A stretch of DNA of 64,000 nt from Streptomyces curacoi (GCF_001513975.1 NZ_KQ947987.1:62001-126000), one strand, 5' to 3'; positions 1 through 10,013 are shown, numbered from the stretch's first letter. A program made the numbers and translations. The notes: generated by a model not told the origin, from the sequence alone.

Positions 1-1310
1 AAGGTCTCTCCGAGGGCGAAGCGCGTTCGTACTCACCGGAGTTGCGCGGTTCCTTCTCCTTGCACTGGCTGGCTGTCGCTCCCTCCCTACTCGCCACTGA
101 CTCGGCATGGACCGAACGCGGCCGTGTCATCCCCGCCGACCGGCTCACCGCTCGCCTGGCCGGTCCTGAACTGCCGTTGCCCGACGGGTACGCCGCCCTT
201 CCCCTGCATCCCTGGCAGCTGCGCGAGGTCCGGCACCGTCCCGAGACCGCTGCCCTGCTCGATGACGGACTGCTCCAGGACCTCGGTGCCCACGGCGTCC
301 CTTGGCATCCCACCTCCTCCGTACGAACCGTCCACAGGCCCGACACCAATGTCATGCTCAAACTGTCGCTGGGCCTGCGCATCACCAACTCCCGGCGCGA
401 GAATCTCCGCAAGGAGCTGCACCGCGGCGTCGAGGTCCACCGACTCCTGCGGAGTGGCCTCGCCACGCAGTGGCAGGACGCCCATCCGGGATTCGACATC
501 GTTCGCGACCCGGCCTGGCTCGCCGTCGACGGGCCGGACGGCGCTCCGATGTCTGGCCTCGACGTGATGATCCGGCACAACCCGTTCCGGCCTGCCGACG
601 ATGTCTCCTGTGTAGCCGGACTCGTCTCGCCCCGCCCCCACGCCCGACCCGGCGCCGTCACGGGCCGGCCCCGGTTGGACAGGCAGCCCCTGTCGTCCCG
701 TCTGGTCGAGTTGGTCACGGGTCTCGCCGCCCGAACGGGCCGCCCCCGGGGTGCGGTTGCCGCCGAGTGGTTCCTGCGCTACCTCGAACAGGTCGTCCGC
801 CCAGTGCTGTGGCTGGATGCCGAGGCGGGAATCGCTTTGGAGGCACACCAGCAGAACACCTTGCTCCTGCTGGACGGCGACGGCTGGCCTTCGGGTGGTC
901 GTTACCGTGACAACCAGGGCTATTACTTCCGTGAGTCCCGGCGCGCGGAACTCGACGCCCGACTGCCCGGCATCGGCGAGCGCAGCGACACCTTCGTCTC
1001 GGACGAGGTCGCCGACGAGCGCTTCGCCTACTACCTCGCGATCAACAACGTGCTCGGCCTCATCGGTGCGCTCGGCTCGCAGCGTCTCGCGGACGAACAA
1101 CTGCTGCTTGCCGCCTTCCGCCGCTTCCTCCGCGATGTGGCCTGCGGCCCGGCCCGGCTGCGCACGCCGCTCCCTGCCTACCTGCTCGACTCACCGGTCC
1201 TGCGCTGCAAGGCCAATCTTCTGACCCGGCTGCACGGCCTCGATGAACTCGTCGGCCCGGTCGACACCCAGTCCGTCTACGTCACCATCGCCAACCCCCT
1301 TCATCTCTGA
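1..1310 (+). CDS. IucA/IucC family siderophore synthetase, 5' truncated by window edge
   Basis: This is the C-terminal part of an NRPS-independent siderophore (NIS) synthetase, which joins a carboxylate to an amine or hydroxylamine using ATP. The reading frame is open from the first bases, so the true start lies upstream; the apparent TTG start at 42 is internal. Visible family signatures are YSPELRGSFSLHW, LPLHPWQ, a long conserved stretch with SSVRTVHRPDTNVMLKLSLG and TNSRRENLRKEL, and, in the FhuF-like C-terminal part, EAHQQNTLL and RDNQGYYFRES. The next gene, 38 bp downstream, is an IucB-like acyltransferase, which fits a siderophore operon. The family is usually iron-repressed, but the promoter is outside the window. 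The product cannot be told from this fragment. Confidence 0.92.
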   Translation, partial: GLSEGEARSYSPELRGSFSLHWLAVAPSLLATDSAWTERGRVIPADRLTARLAGPELPLPDGYAALPLHPWQLREVRHRPETAALLDDGLLQDLGAHGVPWHPTSSVRTVHRPDTNVMLKLSLGLRITNSRRENLRKELHRGVEVHRLLRSGLATQWQDAHPGFDIVRDPAWLAVDGPDGAPMSGLDVMIRHNPFRPADDVSCVAGLVSPRPHARPGAVTGRPRLDRQPLSSRLVELVTGLAARTGRPRGAVAAEWFLRYLEQVVRPVLWLDAEAGIALEAHQQNTLLLLDGDGWPSGGRYRDNQGYYFRESRRAELDARLPGIGERSDTFVSDEVADERFAYYLAINNVLGLIGALGSQRLADEQLLLAAFRRFLRDVACGPARLRTPLPAYLLDSPVLRCKANLLTRLHGLDELVGPVDTQSVYVTIANPLHL

Positions 1311-1348
1311 GGAACATGCCCCACACCGCCTCCTGAGAGGAGCGTCGC

Positions 1349-2170
1349 GTGCCTCCCACCGACGCGAGCGCCAACGCCCCCACCGCCCCCGCTGTCGAAA
1401 TCGGCACTGGCACTCGCCCGCGTGCTCGTGAGAGCCGTATCGACCGGGTAGCCGGCGCGGGAACAGACAGCGAGGACACGCTGGACCTGCGCCTGCCCGA
1501 CGAACTCGTCGCGCTCTTCGCGGAGGACGCCGATGCCGGTGGAGAGCGCAGTCCGGGCTCAGGCCCGGCCGCACCGGTATCCGCCCTTCCCATCTACGAC
1601 GATCTGCTGGACCACGTCGCCGACTGGGGGCCGATCAGCACCGCTGCGGGAGTGCTTCACCTCGTCCCCGTGCGCATCGAACGAGACCTGCCGATCATCA
1701 GTCGCTGGATGAACGACCCCGCCGTCGCCGCGTTCTGGGGGCTCGCCGGACCCCGGACCGCGACCGAGGAGCACCTGCGGTCCCAGCTCACCGGTGACGG
1801 ACGCAGCCTCCCCTGTCTGGGCCTGCTGGAGGGCGTGCCGATGAGCTACTGGGAGATCTACCGAGCCGACCTCGACCCACTGGCCCGGCACTATCCGGCT
1901 CGGCCCCATGACACAGGACTCCATCTCCTCATCGGGCCCGTCGGCGATCGTGGGCAAAGACTCGGTGGCACCCTTCTCCGAGCCGTCGCCGACCTCGCCC
2001 TCCACAAACGGCCCGCCTGCGCTCGCATCGTCGCCGAACCCGACATTCGCAACACCCCTTCTGTCGCTGCCTTCCTCAGCGCCGGATTCCGGTTCGCCGC
2101 TGAGATCGACCTGCCTGCCAAGCGGGCTGCTCTCATGCTCAGAGAGCGGAGCCTGCGCCATCTGCTGTGA
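1349..2170 (+). CDS. GNAT-family siderophore N-acyltransferase (IucB/RhbD-like)
   Basis: A 273-aa protein with an N-terminal disordered stretch of about 90 residues followed by a GNAT fold (roughly residues 105-265). Its motifs resemble hydroxylysine/diamine acetyltransferases of NIS siderophore pathways: MNDPAVAAFWGL, MSYWEIYRADLDPL, the acetyl-CoA loop VGDRGQRLGGTLL, and EPDIRNTPSVAAFLSAGF. It would acylate the (hydroxy)amine building block consumed by the upstream synthetase. The GTG start is chosen because a GAGAGGAG ribosome site lies at 1335-1342. It follows the IucA/IucC gene closely and is probably co-transcribed. The family is clear; the acyl donor and acceptor are not. Confidence 0.85.
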   Translation: MPPTDASANAPTAPAVEIGTGTRPRARESRIDRVAGAGTDSEDTLDLRLPDELVALFAEDADAGGERSPGSGPAAPVSALPIYDDLLDHVADWGPISTAAGVLHLVPVRIERDLPIISRWMNDPAVAAFWGLAGPRTATEEHLRSQLTGDGRSLPCLGLLEGVPMSYWEIYRADLDPLARHYPARPHDTGLHLLIGPVGDRGQRLGGTLLRAVADLALHKRPACARIVAEPDIRNTPSVAAFLSAGFRFAAEIDLPAKRAALMLRERSLRHLL

Positions 2171-2712
2171 CGCCGTGTCGTAGCGTCGTCACTTTTGGTA
2201 CACCGCTCGGGTCGATCCGGTTCCCACTTCCGATGGATGCGAATTCAGGCCCAGTCGATCTCTCTTCCGCCTCTCTTCCGTGACCGCGTCGATGGCTGGA
2301 GGTACATGGGTGAGCAGGGCCGATCCCAGCCGTCCCCGCACAACCGGCCCGCTGTCCGCACTCGGCGACCCGGTCCAGACCCGGGGCGCGCCCTTCGCAT
2401 CGGAATGGCCACGGCCTAGTCCGAAGCCCTCAGGTCCCGACTGCCCACGGCCCCGTCGAAGCACGCACTCAAGTCCCCGAATCGCCACGGCCCCCTCAGA
2501 GGCACTCAAGCACCCGAACCCTCCGACCACGTCCGAACCGGGCCTCGACCCCACCCGAATCGCACCTGACCTCAAATCGACCGATCTCGCACGCACTCGC
2601 ACGCACCCGACCCGAACCGATCCACACCCGAGGAACCCCAGGTCTTGATCCCACCCCTCCTCCCCACCGTGATCGCCCGTTTGTCAGTGCCGGGCCGTAG
2701 GGTGGTCGCGCT
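2171..2712. other. 542-bp gene-free stretch with imperfect repeats
   Basis: No ORF here has Streptomyces codon bias or a ribosome site. Around 2410-2520 there are imperfect repeats of a CCACGGCCC...CACTCAAG..CCCGAA pattern (unit about 45-50 bp), and 2560-2640 is rich in ACCCGA/CGCAC words. The promoter of the following helicase must lie near 2680-2712, but I see no convincing boxes. Confidence 0.5.
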
Positions 2713-4695
2713 ATGACAGAGCCCTCACTCCCCGAACTCCTGCATGCTGCCGTCACTGCCGTCGGCGGTACGGAGCGCCCCGGCCAGGTGACCATGGCCG
2801 AGTCCGTCGCAGAGGCGATCGACGGCGGCTCCCATCTGCTGGTCCAGGCCGGCACCGGCACCGGTAAGTCGCTGGGTTACCTCGTGCCCGCACTCGCGCA
2901 CGGGGAGCGGGTCGTCGTGGCGACGGCCACCCTGGCCCTGCAGCGCCAGCTCGTGGAGCGTGACCTGCCGCGCACCGTCGAGGCACTGCACCCGCTGCTG
3001 CGCCGTCGCCCCGAGTTCGCGATGCTCAAGGGCAGGTCGAACTACTTGTGCCTGCACCGCTTGCACGAGGGCATGCCGCAGGACGAGGAGGAGGGCCTCT
3101 TCGACCAGTTCGAGGCGGCGGCTCCCACCAGCAAGCTGGGGCAGGACCTGCTGCGCCTGCGTGACTGGGCGGACGAGACGGAGACGGGCGATCGCGACGG
3201 CCTGACGCCCGGTGTGTCCGACCGGGCCTGGGCCCAGGTCTCGGTGTCGTCCCGGGAATGCCTGGGCGCTTCGAAGTGTGCGTACGGTGCCGAATGCTTC
3301 GCCGAGATGGCCCGTGAGCGGGCCAAGCTCGCGGAGGTCGTCGTCACCAACCACGCGCTGCTCGCGATCGACGCCATCGAGGGCGCCCCCGTCCTCCCGC
3401 AACACGAGGTCCTGATCGTCGACGAGGCGCACGAACTTGTCTCCCGGGTCACCGGAGTCGCCACCGGCGAGCTCACTCCCGGCCAGGTCAACCGCGCGGT
3501 GCGGCGCGCCGCGAAGCTCGTCAACGAGAAGGCCGCCGACCAGCTACAGACCGCCGCCGAGGGCTTTGAACGGCTGATGGAGCTGGCCCTGCCGGGCCGC
3601 CTGGAGGAGATCCCGGAGGATCTCTCCTACGCGCTGATGGCGCTGCGCGACGCCTGCCGGACGGTCATCTCCGCGATCGGCGCGACCCGCGACAAGTCCG
3701 TCCAGGACGAGGACGCGGTCCGCAAGCAGGCACTGGCCTCGGTTGAGACGGTGCACGACGTGGCGGAGCGGATCACGAACGGCTCCGAGTGGGACGTCGT
3801 CTGGTACGAGCGTCACGACCGTTTCGGCGCCTCCCTGCGCGTCGCCCCCATGTCCGTGTCGGGCCTCTTGAGGGAGAAGCTCTTCGCGGACCGCTCCGTC
3901 GTCCTGACCTCCGCGACCCTGAAGCTGGGGGGCGACTTCAATGGCGTCGGCGCGTCCCTGGGACTCGCCCCCGAGGGCACGGAGGGCGACGATCTCCCGC
4001 AGTGGAAGGGGGTGGATGTCGGCTCGCCTTTCGATTACCGCAAGCAGGGCATCCTGTACGTCGCCAAGCATCTGTCGCGCCCCGCGCGGGACGGCGACCG
4101 CGTGGACATGCTCGACGAGCTGACCGAACTGATCCAGGCGGCCGGCGGCCGAACGCTCGGCCTGTTCTCCTCGATGCGGGCCGCCCAGCTGGCCGCCGAG
4201 GAGCTGCGCTCCCGCATCCCCGAGTTCCCGATCCTCCTGCAGGGCGAGGAGACACTCGGTGAGTTGATCAAGAACTTCGCGGCCGACCCGAAGACCTGCC
4301 TGTTCGGCACGTTGTCTCTCTGGCAGGGCGTCGATGTGCCCGGTCCCAGCTGTCAGCTGGTCGTCATGGACAAGATCCCGTTCCCTCGCCCGGACGATCC
4401 ACTGATGAGCGCCCGCCAGAAGGCGGTGGAGGAAGCCGGCGGCAACGGCTTCATGGCGGTCGCAGCCACCCACGCCGCGCTGCTGATGGCCCAGGGCGCT
4501 GGCCGCCTCGTACGGGCGTCGGGGGACCGTGGCGTGGTCGCCGTACTGGACCAGCGGCTGGCCACGGCCCGGTACGGGAGCTATCTGAAGGCGTCACTGC
4601 CCGACTTCTGGTACACGACGGACCGTAACCAGGTGCGTAAGTCGCTGGCCGCGATCGATGCGGTGGCGAAGAAGGCAGAAGCGGAGCAGCCGTAG
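2713..4695 (+). CDS. DinG/XPD-family ATP-dependent DNA helicase
   Basis: A 660-aa superfamily 2 Fe-S helicase. Walker A GTGTGKS is at residues 47-53 and the Walker B box DEAH at about 237-240. Between them sit four cysteines (YLC, REC, SKC, AEC) typical of the XPD/DinG 4Fe-4S cluster domain. The C-terminal half has the FGTLSLWQGVDVPG motif and the QGAGRLVR arginine-finger region. Such enzymes unwind DNA 5'-3' and act on R-loops and damaged forks. The gene stands alone and is convergent with lexA; a strong hairpin follows it. No LexA box is seen upstream, so SOS control is not supported here. ATG is chosen over alternatives because the N-terminus aligns with the family. Confidence 0.93.
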   Translation: MTEPSLPELLHAAVTAVGGTERPGQVTMAESVAEAIDGGSHLLVQAGTGTGKSLGYLVPALAHGERVVVATATLALQRQLVERDLPRTVEALHPLLRRRPEFAMLKGRSNYLCLHRLHEGMPQDEEEGLFDQFEAAAPTSKLGQDLLRLRDWADETETGDRDGLTPGVSDRAWAQVSVSSRECLGASKCAYGAECFAEMARERAKLAEVVVTNHALLAIDAIEGAPVLPQHEVLIVDEAHELVSRVTGVATGELTPGQVNRAVRRAAKLVNEKAADQLQTAAEGFERLMELALPGRLEEIPEDLSYALMALRDACRTVISAIGATRDKSVQDEDAVRKQALASVETVHDVAERITNGSEWDVVWYERHDRFGASLRVAPMSVSGLLREKLFADRSVVLTSATLKLGGDFNGVGASLGLAPEGTEGDDLPQWKGVDVGSPFDYRKQGILYVAKHLSRPARDGDRVDMLDELTELIQAAGGRTLGLFSSMRAAQLAAEELRSRIPEFPILLQGEETLGELIKNFAADPKTCLFGTLSLWQGVDVPGPSCQLVVMDKIPFPRPDDPLMSARQKAVEEAGGNGFMAVAATHAALLMAQGAGRLVRASGDRGVVAVLDQRLATARYGSYLKASLPDFWYTTDRNQVRKSLAAIDAVAKKAEAEQP

Positions 4696-4707
4696 TGATC
4701 GAGGGTC

Positions 4708-4733
4708 GGCCTGTCGCGGTGCCGCGACAGGCC
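4708..4733 (+). terminator. Terminator hairpin after the DinG-type helicase
   Basis: A perfect 12-bp stem, GGCCTGTCGCGG, with a TG loop and its complement. It is extended by GGGT/ACCC flanks and lies 13 bp after the stop codon. Confidence 0.75.
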
Positions 4734-4798
4734 AACCCCCGACCTGGAAAACGATGACGTCGGGTCCCGCGAGGACGTTATGCGCCGCGCAATGCGGG

Positions 4799-4869
4799 AC
4801 CCAGAACGGCACAGGGCCGGACCCAGAACAGCACAGGGCCCCGGAACCGGCGCAGGGGTCCCGGGGCCC
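4799..4869 (-). terminator. Direct repeat and probable lexA terminator
   Basis: Two 22-bp near-identical units starting ACCCAGAAC (4799-4820 and 4821-4842) run into a GGGCCCCGG ... CCGGGGCCC stem (4836-4844 with 4861-4869). The stem lies about 40 bp past the lexA stop codon on that strand, so it is a plausible lexA terminator. Confidence 0.45.
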
Positions 4870-4910
4870 GGTCAGGGGGCGACGCCTTGCGGCTTCGCCC
4901 GCCGCAGCCG

Positions 4911-5690
4911 TCACACGCGCCGCAGCACTGCCACCACCTTGCCCAGGATGGTTGCGTCGTCGCCGGGGATCGGCTCGTACGCAGAGTTGTGCGGGAGGAG
5001 CCAGACGTGGCCGTCCTCGCGCTTGAAGCGCTTGACGGTGGCCTCGCCGTCGAGCATCGCGGCGACGATGTCGCCGTTCTCGGCGACCGGCTGGCGACGG
5101 ACCGTGACCCAGTCGCCGTCGCAGATCGCGGCCTCGATCATCGAGTCACCGACGACCTTCAGCACGAAGAGCTCGCCGTCGCCGACCAGCTGCCGGGGGA
5201 GAGGGAAGACATCCTCGACCGACTCCTCCGCGAGGATCGGGCCACCGGCGGCGATGCGGCCGACCAGCGGAACGTACGACGCGGCGGGCTTGCCGGTGGT
5301 GTCCGTGGGCTGCACCGAGGCGGCCTGGTCGGACCCGCGCACCTCGTACGCGCGCGGGCGGTGGGGGTCGCGACGGAGGAAGCCCTTGCGCTCCAGTGCC
5401 ATCAGCTGGTGTGCGACGGAGGAGGTGCTGGACAGGCCGACAGCCTGGCCGATCTCCCGCATCGACGGCGGATAGCCACGCCGCTGGACGGAATCCCTAA
5501 TGACCTCGATCACGCGGCGCTGCCGGTCGGTCAGCCCTGAACTGTCCGCCCGGATGCCCGGAGGTCGGCCCGGCAGGGAGCGCTTGTGTCCCTCGGGATT
5601 CATGGCTTCGTTCATCGCATGCACCGGCTCGAGTCGGCCCTGGGAGCGGTCCTGGGCAGTGATGGTGGCACTGTCTGCGGTGGTGGTCAC
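4911..5690 (-). CDS. lexA: LexA SOS-response repressor
   Basis: A 259-aa LexA. Its N-terminal winged HTH ([20 protein letters not shown]...[19 protein letters not shown]) binds SOS boxes. Its C-terminal S24 peptidase domain carries the Ala-Gly cleavage site (IAAGGP), catalytic Ser in GDSM and catalytic Lys in ATVKRF. RecA filaments trigger self-cleavage and derepress repair genes. The frame is open to 5759, but GTG at 5690 is chosen: it has a GAGAGGGG-like ribosome site and matches the usual [14 protein letters not shown] start of Streptomyces LexA. An SOS box 60 bp upstream indicates autoregulation. nrdR is divergent. Confidence 0.97.
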   Translation of the reverse strand: MTTTADSATITAQDRSQGRLEPVHAMNEAMNPEGHKRSLPGRPPGIRADSSGLTDRQRRVIEVIRDSVQRRGYPPSMREIGQAVGLSSTSSVAHQLMALERKGFLRRDPHRPRAYEVRGSDQAASVQPTDTTGKPAASYVPLVGRIAAGGPILAEESVEDVFPLPRQLVGDGELFVLKVVGDSMIEAAICDGDWVTVRRQPVAENGDIVAAMLDGEATVKRFKREDGHVWLLPHNSAYEPIPGDDATILGKVVAVLRRV

Positions 5691-5749
5691 GTCGGCCCCT
5701 CTCGATGGTCTCCCTGCTGCACAACGGTAGTTGCTTTCGAAAGGTTGCG

Positions 5750-5765
5750 CCAAACACACGTTCGA
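5750..5765. promoter_or_regulatory. LexA (SOS) box upstream of lexA
   Basis: The 16-mer CCAAACACACGTTCGA matches the actinobacterial SOS consensus TCGAAC-N4-GTTCGA, with a perfect right half and two mismatches in the left half. It sits 60 bp upstream of the lexA start, where autorepression is expected. It could also influence the divergent nrdR promoter about 500 bp away, but that is speculative. Confidence 0.8.
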
Positions 5766-6100
5766 GTGAAAAATCGCGAATCGCCTACCGCGATCATGTG
5801 TCTGGGTGTATGGCTAACGCGCTCTCCGGCGGGCAAAAGGGCCCATTGTTGTACTCTTCACCGCCGGAGTGACGACCTCGTGGGTTGTTGCCCCAGTCTG
5901 CCATCCGGCATCACCGCAACCGGGAACCGACCCCCACTCTGTGCGGGAGTCCCACGTCGCCTCCGTGCGGCGCTCACGGTATCTCCGTATGTGCCGTAGC
6001 GATACGGCTGTGCGTCCATGGGTGCGCGGCGCCGACGTACGCGTAGGGCGCACGCCGATACCTGCGCGACACGCGCGTAAGGCGTGCGTGTATGAGCCAA

Positions 6101-6116
6101 TCCCCACATCTAGTGG
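6101..6116 (+). promoter_or_regulatory. Candidate NrdR box upstream of nrdR
   Basis: TCCCCACATCTAGTGG keeps the key positions of the NrdR-box consensus (C, A, AT, T, w, G of acaCwAtATaTwGtgt) and lies about 140 bp upstream of nrdR. NrdR boxes normally occur in pairs; I did not find a convincing partner at the usual spacing. The rest of 5766-6254 shows GC-rich inverted stretches but no gene. Confidence 0.5.
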
Positions 6117-6254
6117 TTGGATTGCGGCAGCAGCCCAGAAGTTGTGGTCCCCCCGGTCTTCGGACGCTCGGAGATCGCCTATGCTTGGGGCTGCTTCGAG
6201 GGGCCCGTGAGGCCCAGCGAGGCTGTTGAGTCTGCTGTGAGGAGGTTGGGAGTA

Positions 6255-6824
6255 ATGCACTGCCCCTTCTGCAGGCACCCCGACAGTCGCGTCGTCGACA
6301 GCCGTACGACCGACGACGGCACGTCGATCCGCAGGCGCCGCCAGTGTCCGGACTGCTCCCGTCGTTTCACGACCGTGGAGACGTGCTCACTGATGGTGGT
6401 CAAGCGGTCCGGAGTCACCGAGCCGTTCAGCCGTACCAAGGTCATCAATGGCGTGCGCAAGGCATGCCAGGGACGGCCTGTCACCGAGGACGCGCTCGCC
6501 CAGCTCGGCCAACGGGTCGAGGAGGCGGTGCGGGCCACCGGAAGCGCCGAGCTGACCACCCACGACGTGGGGCTGGCCATACTCGGCCCGTTGCAGGAGC
6601 TCGACCTCGTCGCCTATCTGCGATTCGCCTCCGTCTACCGGGCGTTCGACTCGCTCGAGGACTTCGAGGCCGCGATCGCGGAGCTCAGGGAGACGACGGG
6701 ACACCCCGCCGCGGACGACGACGACCGCGAGGACGACGCAGGCGCAGTCGCGGGGAGCCAGGAAGACGACCGCGGGTCCGGAGGGACTGCACAAGTCCCC
6801 GTGCCCGCCAGCGCCGCCGACTGA
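6255..6824 (+). CDS. nrdR: Transcriptional repressor NrdR
   Basis: A 189-aa NrdR. The N-terminal zinc ribbon is MHCPFC...CPDCSRRF, followed by an ATP-cone domain ([16 protein letters not shown]...) that senses ATP/dATP. The C-terminal 40 residues are an acidic D/E/G-rich tail beyond the usual family end. NrdR represses ribonucleotide reductase genes when dATP is high. ATG at 6255 is chosen over upstream in-frame starts because the zinc ribbon must begin there and AGGAGG lies at 6240-6245. nrdJ follows 164 bp downstream on the same strand, the standard Streptomyces nrdRJ arrangement. Confidence 0.97.
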   Translation: MHCPFCRHPDSRVVDSRTTDDGTSIRRRRQCPDCSRRFTTVETCSLMVVKRSGVTEPFSRTKVINGVRKACQGRPVTEDALAQLGQRVEEAVRATGSAELTTHDVGLAILGPLQELDLVAYLRFASVYRAFDSLEDFEAAIAELRETTGHPAADDDDREDDAGAVAGSQEDDRGSGGTAQVPVPASAAD

Positions 6825-6988
6825 GGGCGGGCCGGAACCGGTCTTCGGACTGCGGATCCGGCCGAGGGCGGCGACAGAAGACCTGTTGCGGGTGGCGATC
6901 AGAGGGTGCCCGCAGCACCAGACAGAACACCGTGCCACGGGGAACATCGGGGCACTTCAGGGCGTTTTAGCCCGTACAGGGAGGCGGC

Positions 6989-9871
6989 ATGACAGAGACG
7001 GCGAGCGGTCCGGCACGGAGTTCCCGCGCCAAGGGCACCAAGGCGGCCAAGGGACTGCGTATCGAGCGCATCCACACCACCCCCGGCGTACACCCGTATG
7101 ACGAGGTGGCCTGGGAGCGCCGTGACGTCGTCATGACCAACTGGCGCGACGGCTCGGTCAACTTCGAGCAGCGCGGCGTGGAGTTCCCCGACTTCTGGTC
7201 GGTGAACGCGGTCAACATCGTCACCAGCAAGTACTTCCGCGGTGCCGTCGGCACCCCGCAGCGCGAGGTGAGCCTGAAGCAGCTCATCGACCGCATCGTG
7301 AAGACGTACCGGAAGGCCGGCGAGGACTACAAGTACTTCGCCTCGCCCGCCGACGCCGAGATCTTCGAGCACGAGCTGGCCTACGCCCTCCTGCACCAGA
7401 TCTTCAGCTTCAACAGCCCTGTCTGGTTCAACGTCGGCACGCCCCAGCCGCAGCAGGTCTCCGCCTGCTTCATCCTGTCCGTCGACGACTCCATGGAGTC
7501 GATCCTCGACTGGTACAAGGAAGAGGGCATGATCTTCAAGGGCGGCTCCGGCGCCGGCCTGAACCTCTCCCGCATCCGCTCCTCCAAGGAGCTGCTGTCC
7601 TCCGGCGGCAACGCCTCCGGCCCCGTCTCCTTCATGCGCGGCGCCGACGCCTCCGCAGGGACGATCAAGTCCGGCGGCGCCACCCGCCGGGCCGCCAAGA
7701 TGGTCATCCTCGACGTCGACCACCCCGACATCGAGGACTTCATCGAGACCAAGGTCAAGGAAGAGGAGAAGATCCGCGCCCTGCGCGACGCGGGCTTCGA
7801 CATGGACCTCGGCGGCGAGGACATCACTTCCGTCCAGTACCAGAACGCCAACAACTCGGTCCGCGTGAACGACGAGTTCATGAAGGCGGTCGAGTCCGGC
7901 GGCAAGTTCGGCCTGCGCGCGCGGATGACCGGCGAGGTCATCGAGGAGGTCGACGCCAAGGCCCTGTTCCGCAAGATGGCCGAGGCCGCCTGGGCCTGCG
8001 CCGACCCCGGCATCCAGTACGACGACACCATCAACCACTGGCACACCTGCCCGGAGTCCGGCCGTATCAACGGCTCGAACCCCTGCAGCGAGTACATGCA
8101 CCTGGACAACACGTCCTGCAACCTCGCCTCGCTGAACCTGATGAAGTTCCTGAAGGACGACAGCAAGGGCAACCAGTCCTTCGACGTCGAGCGCTTCGCG
8201 AAGGTCGTCGAGCTCGTCATCACCGCGATGGACATCTCCATCTGCTTCGCGGACTTCCCGACGCAGAAGATCGGTGAGAACACGCGCGCGTTCCGCCAGC
8301 TCGGCATCGGCTACGCCAACCTCGGCGCCCTGCTGATGGCGACCGGCCACGCGTACGACTCGGACGGCGGCCGTGCCCTCGCCGGTGCCATCACCTCCCT
8401 GATGACCGGCACGTCGTACCGCCGCTCCGCCGAACTCGCCGCGGTCGTCGGCCCGTACGACGGCTACGCCCGCAACGCGCAGCCGCACCTTCGTGTGATG
8501 AAGCAGCACGCCGACGCCAACGACAAGGCCGTCCGCATGGACGACCTGGACACGCCGGTCTGGGCCGCCGCCACGGAGGCCTGGCAGGACGTTCTGCGCC
8601 TCGGTGAGAAGAACGGTTTCCGTAACTCCCAGGCGTCCGTCATCGCCCCGACCGGCACCATCGGTCTCGCGATGTCCTGCGACACCACCGGCCTGGAGCC
8701 CGACCTCGCCCTGGTCAAGTTCAAGAAGCTGGTCGGCGGCGGCTCGATGCAGATCGTCAACGGCACCGTTCCGCAGGCCCTGCGCCGCCTGGGCTACCAG
8801 GAGGAGCAGATCGAGGCGATCGTCGCCCACATCGCCGAGCACGGCAATGTGATCGACGCCCCCGGCCTCAAGCACGAGCACTACGAGGTGTTCGACTGCG
8901 CCATGGGCGAGCGCGCCATCTCCCCGATGGGCCACGTCCGCATGATGGCCGCGATCCAGCCGTGGATCTCCGGCGCCCTGTCCAAGACGGTCAACATGCC
9001 GGAGTCGGCGACCGTCGAGGAGGTCGAGGAGATCTACTTCGAGGCCTGGAAGATGGGCGTCAAGGCGCTCGCCATCTACCGCGACAACTGCAAGGTCGGC
9101 CAGCCGCTCTCCGCCAAGACCAAGGAGAAGGAGAAGGCCGAGGAGCCTGCGGCCGTCGAGCCCAAGGTCGAGAAGGTCGTCGAGTACCGCCCGGTCCGCA
9201 AGCGCCTCCCGAAGGGCCGCCCCGGCATCACCACGTCCTTCACGGTCGGTGGCGCCGAGGGCTACATGACCGCCAACTCCTACCCGGACGACGGTCTCGG
9301 CGAGGTCTTCCTGAAGATGTCCAAGCAGGGCTCGACGCTCGCGGGCATGATGGACGCCTTCTCGATCGCCGTCTCGGTGGGTCTGCAGTACGGCGTGCCG
9401 CTGGAGACGTACGTCTCGAAGTTCACGAACATGCGCTTCGAGCCGGCCGGCATGACGGACGACCCGGACGTGCGGATGGCCCAGTCGATCGTCGACTACA
9501 TCTTCCGCCGCCTGGCGCTCGACTTCCTGCCCTTCGAGACGCGCTCCGCGCTCGGCATCCACTCCGCCGAGGAGCGCCAGCGTCACCTGGAGACGGGTTC
9601 GTACGAGCCCGCCGAGGACGAGGTCGACGTAGAGGGCCTGGCCCAGTCGGCGCCGCGCGCCCAGGAGCTGAAGGCCGTCGCCACTCCGAAGGCCGAGGCC
9701 GAGGCTGCCAAGCCCGCTCCGCAGCAGGCCCACACCAGCGCCGAACTGGTGGAGATGCAGCTCGGCATCCAGGCCGACGCCCCGCTGTGCTTCTCCTGCG
9801 GCACGAAGATGCAGCGGGCCGGCTCCTGCTACATCTGCGAGGGCTGCGGCTCGACCAGCGGCTGCAGCTGA
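6989..9871 (+). CDS. nrdJ: Vitamin B12-dependent (class II) ribonucleotide reductase
   Basis: A 960-aa adenosylcobalamin-dependent RNR that converts ribonucleotides to deoxyribonucleotides without oxygen. The catalytic (alpha) domain is recognisable from KYFASPADAEIFEHELAY, SPVWFNVG, GGSGAGLNLSRIR and the active-site segment NPCSEYMHLDNTSCNLASLN. The C-terminus has a K/E/A-rich linker and then the CFSCGTKM...CYICEGCG zinc/thiol tail that re-reduces the active site. The gene is preceded by nrdR and followed by a strong terminator. It is probably regulated by NrdR. A 1000-codon ORF runs antisense over the whole gene and is a composition artefact. Confidence 0.97.
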   Translation: MTETASGPARSSRAKGTKAAKGLRIERIHTTPGVHPYDEVAWERRDVVMTNWRDGSVNFEQRGVEFPDFWSVNAVNIVTSKYFRGAVGTPQREVSLKQLIDRIVKTYRKAGEDYKYFASPADAEIFEHELAYALLHQIFSFNSPVWFNVGTPQPQQVSACFILSVDDSMESILDWYKEEGMIFKGGSGAGLNLSRIRSSKELLSSGGNASGPVSFMRGADASAGTIKSGGATRRAAKMVILDVDHPDIEDFIETKVKEEEKIRALRDAGFDMDLGGEDITSVQYQNANNSVRVNDEFMKAVESGGKFGLRARMTGEVIEEVDAKALFRKMAEAAWACADPGIQYDDTINHWHTCPESGRINGSNPCSEYMHLDNTSCNLASLNLMKFLKDDSKGNQSFDVERFAKVVELVITAMDISICFADFPTQKIGENTRAFRQLGIGYANLGALLMATGHAYDSDGGRALAGAITSLMTGTSYRRSAELAAVVGPYDGYARNAQPHLRVMKQHADANDKAVRMDDLDTPVWAAATEAWQDVLRLGEKNGFRNSQASVIAPTGTIGLAMSCDTTGLEPDLALVKFKKLVGGGSMQIVNGTVPQALRRLGYQEEQIEAIVAHIAEHGNVIDAPGLKHEHYEVFDCAMGERAISPMGHVRMMAAIQPWISGALSKTVNMPESATVEEVEEIYFEAWKMGVKALAIYRDNCKVGQPLSAKTKEKEKAEEPAAVEPKVEKVVEYRPVRKRLPKGRPGITTSFTVGGAEGYMTANSYPDDGLGEVFLKMSKQGSTLAGMMDAFSIAVSVGLQYGVPLETYVSKFTNMRFEPAGMTDDPDVRMAQSIVDYIFRRLALDFLPFETRSALGIHSAEERQRHLETGSYEPAEDEVDVEGLAQSAPRAQELKAVATPKAEAEAAKPAPQQAHTSAELVEMQLGIQADAPLCFSCGTKMQRAGSCYICEGCGSTSGCS

Positions 9872-9934
9872 TACCGGGCGGAATTGCGTCGGATGCAACA
9901 CCCGACGTAGCTGAACCTGAAGCGTGATCTCTGT

Positions 9935-9973
9935 GAGGGAGGGGCGTCAGCCCTGGGCTGACGCCCTCCCTTT
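9935..9973 (+). terminator. nrdJ terminator
   Basis: A GGGAGGGG-CGTCAGCC / GGCTGACG-CCCTCCC hairpin with a CTG loop and one bulged G, followed by TTT. It closes the nrdRJ transcript and marks the left limit for the inserted element that follows. Confidence 0.85.
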
Positions 9974-10013
9974 CCGCAGTTGGTACACCACGATTGCGTT
10001 CTGAGAACACGCA

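Noticed and set aside
2189..2648. Short ORFs in the gap after the acyltransferase
   Set aside because: They overlap each other on both strands, lack ribosome sites and consist of Pro/Arg/Thr runs caused by CCGACC-type repeats.
6899..9901. A 1000-codon ORF antisense to nrdJ
   Set aside because: It mirrors the nrdJ codons, is rich in Leu/Gly/Arg/Asp/Val as expected of the complement of high-GC genes, and has no domain or ribosome site.
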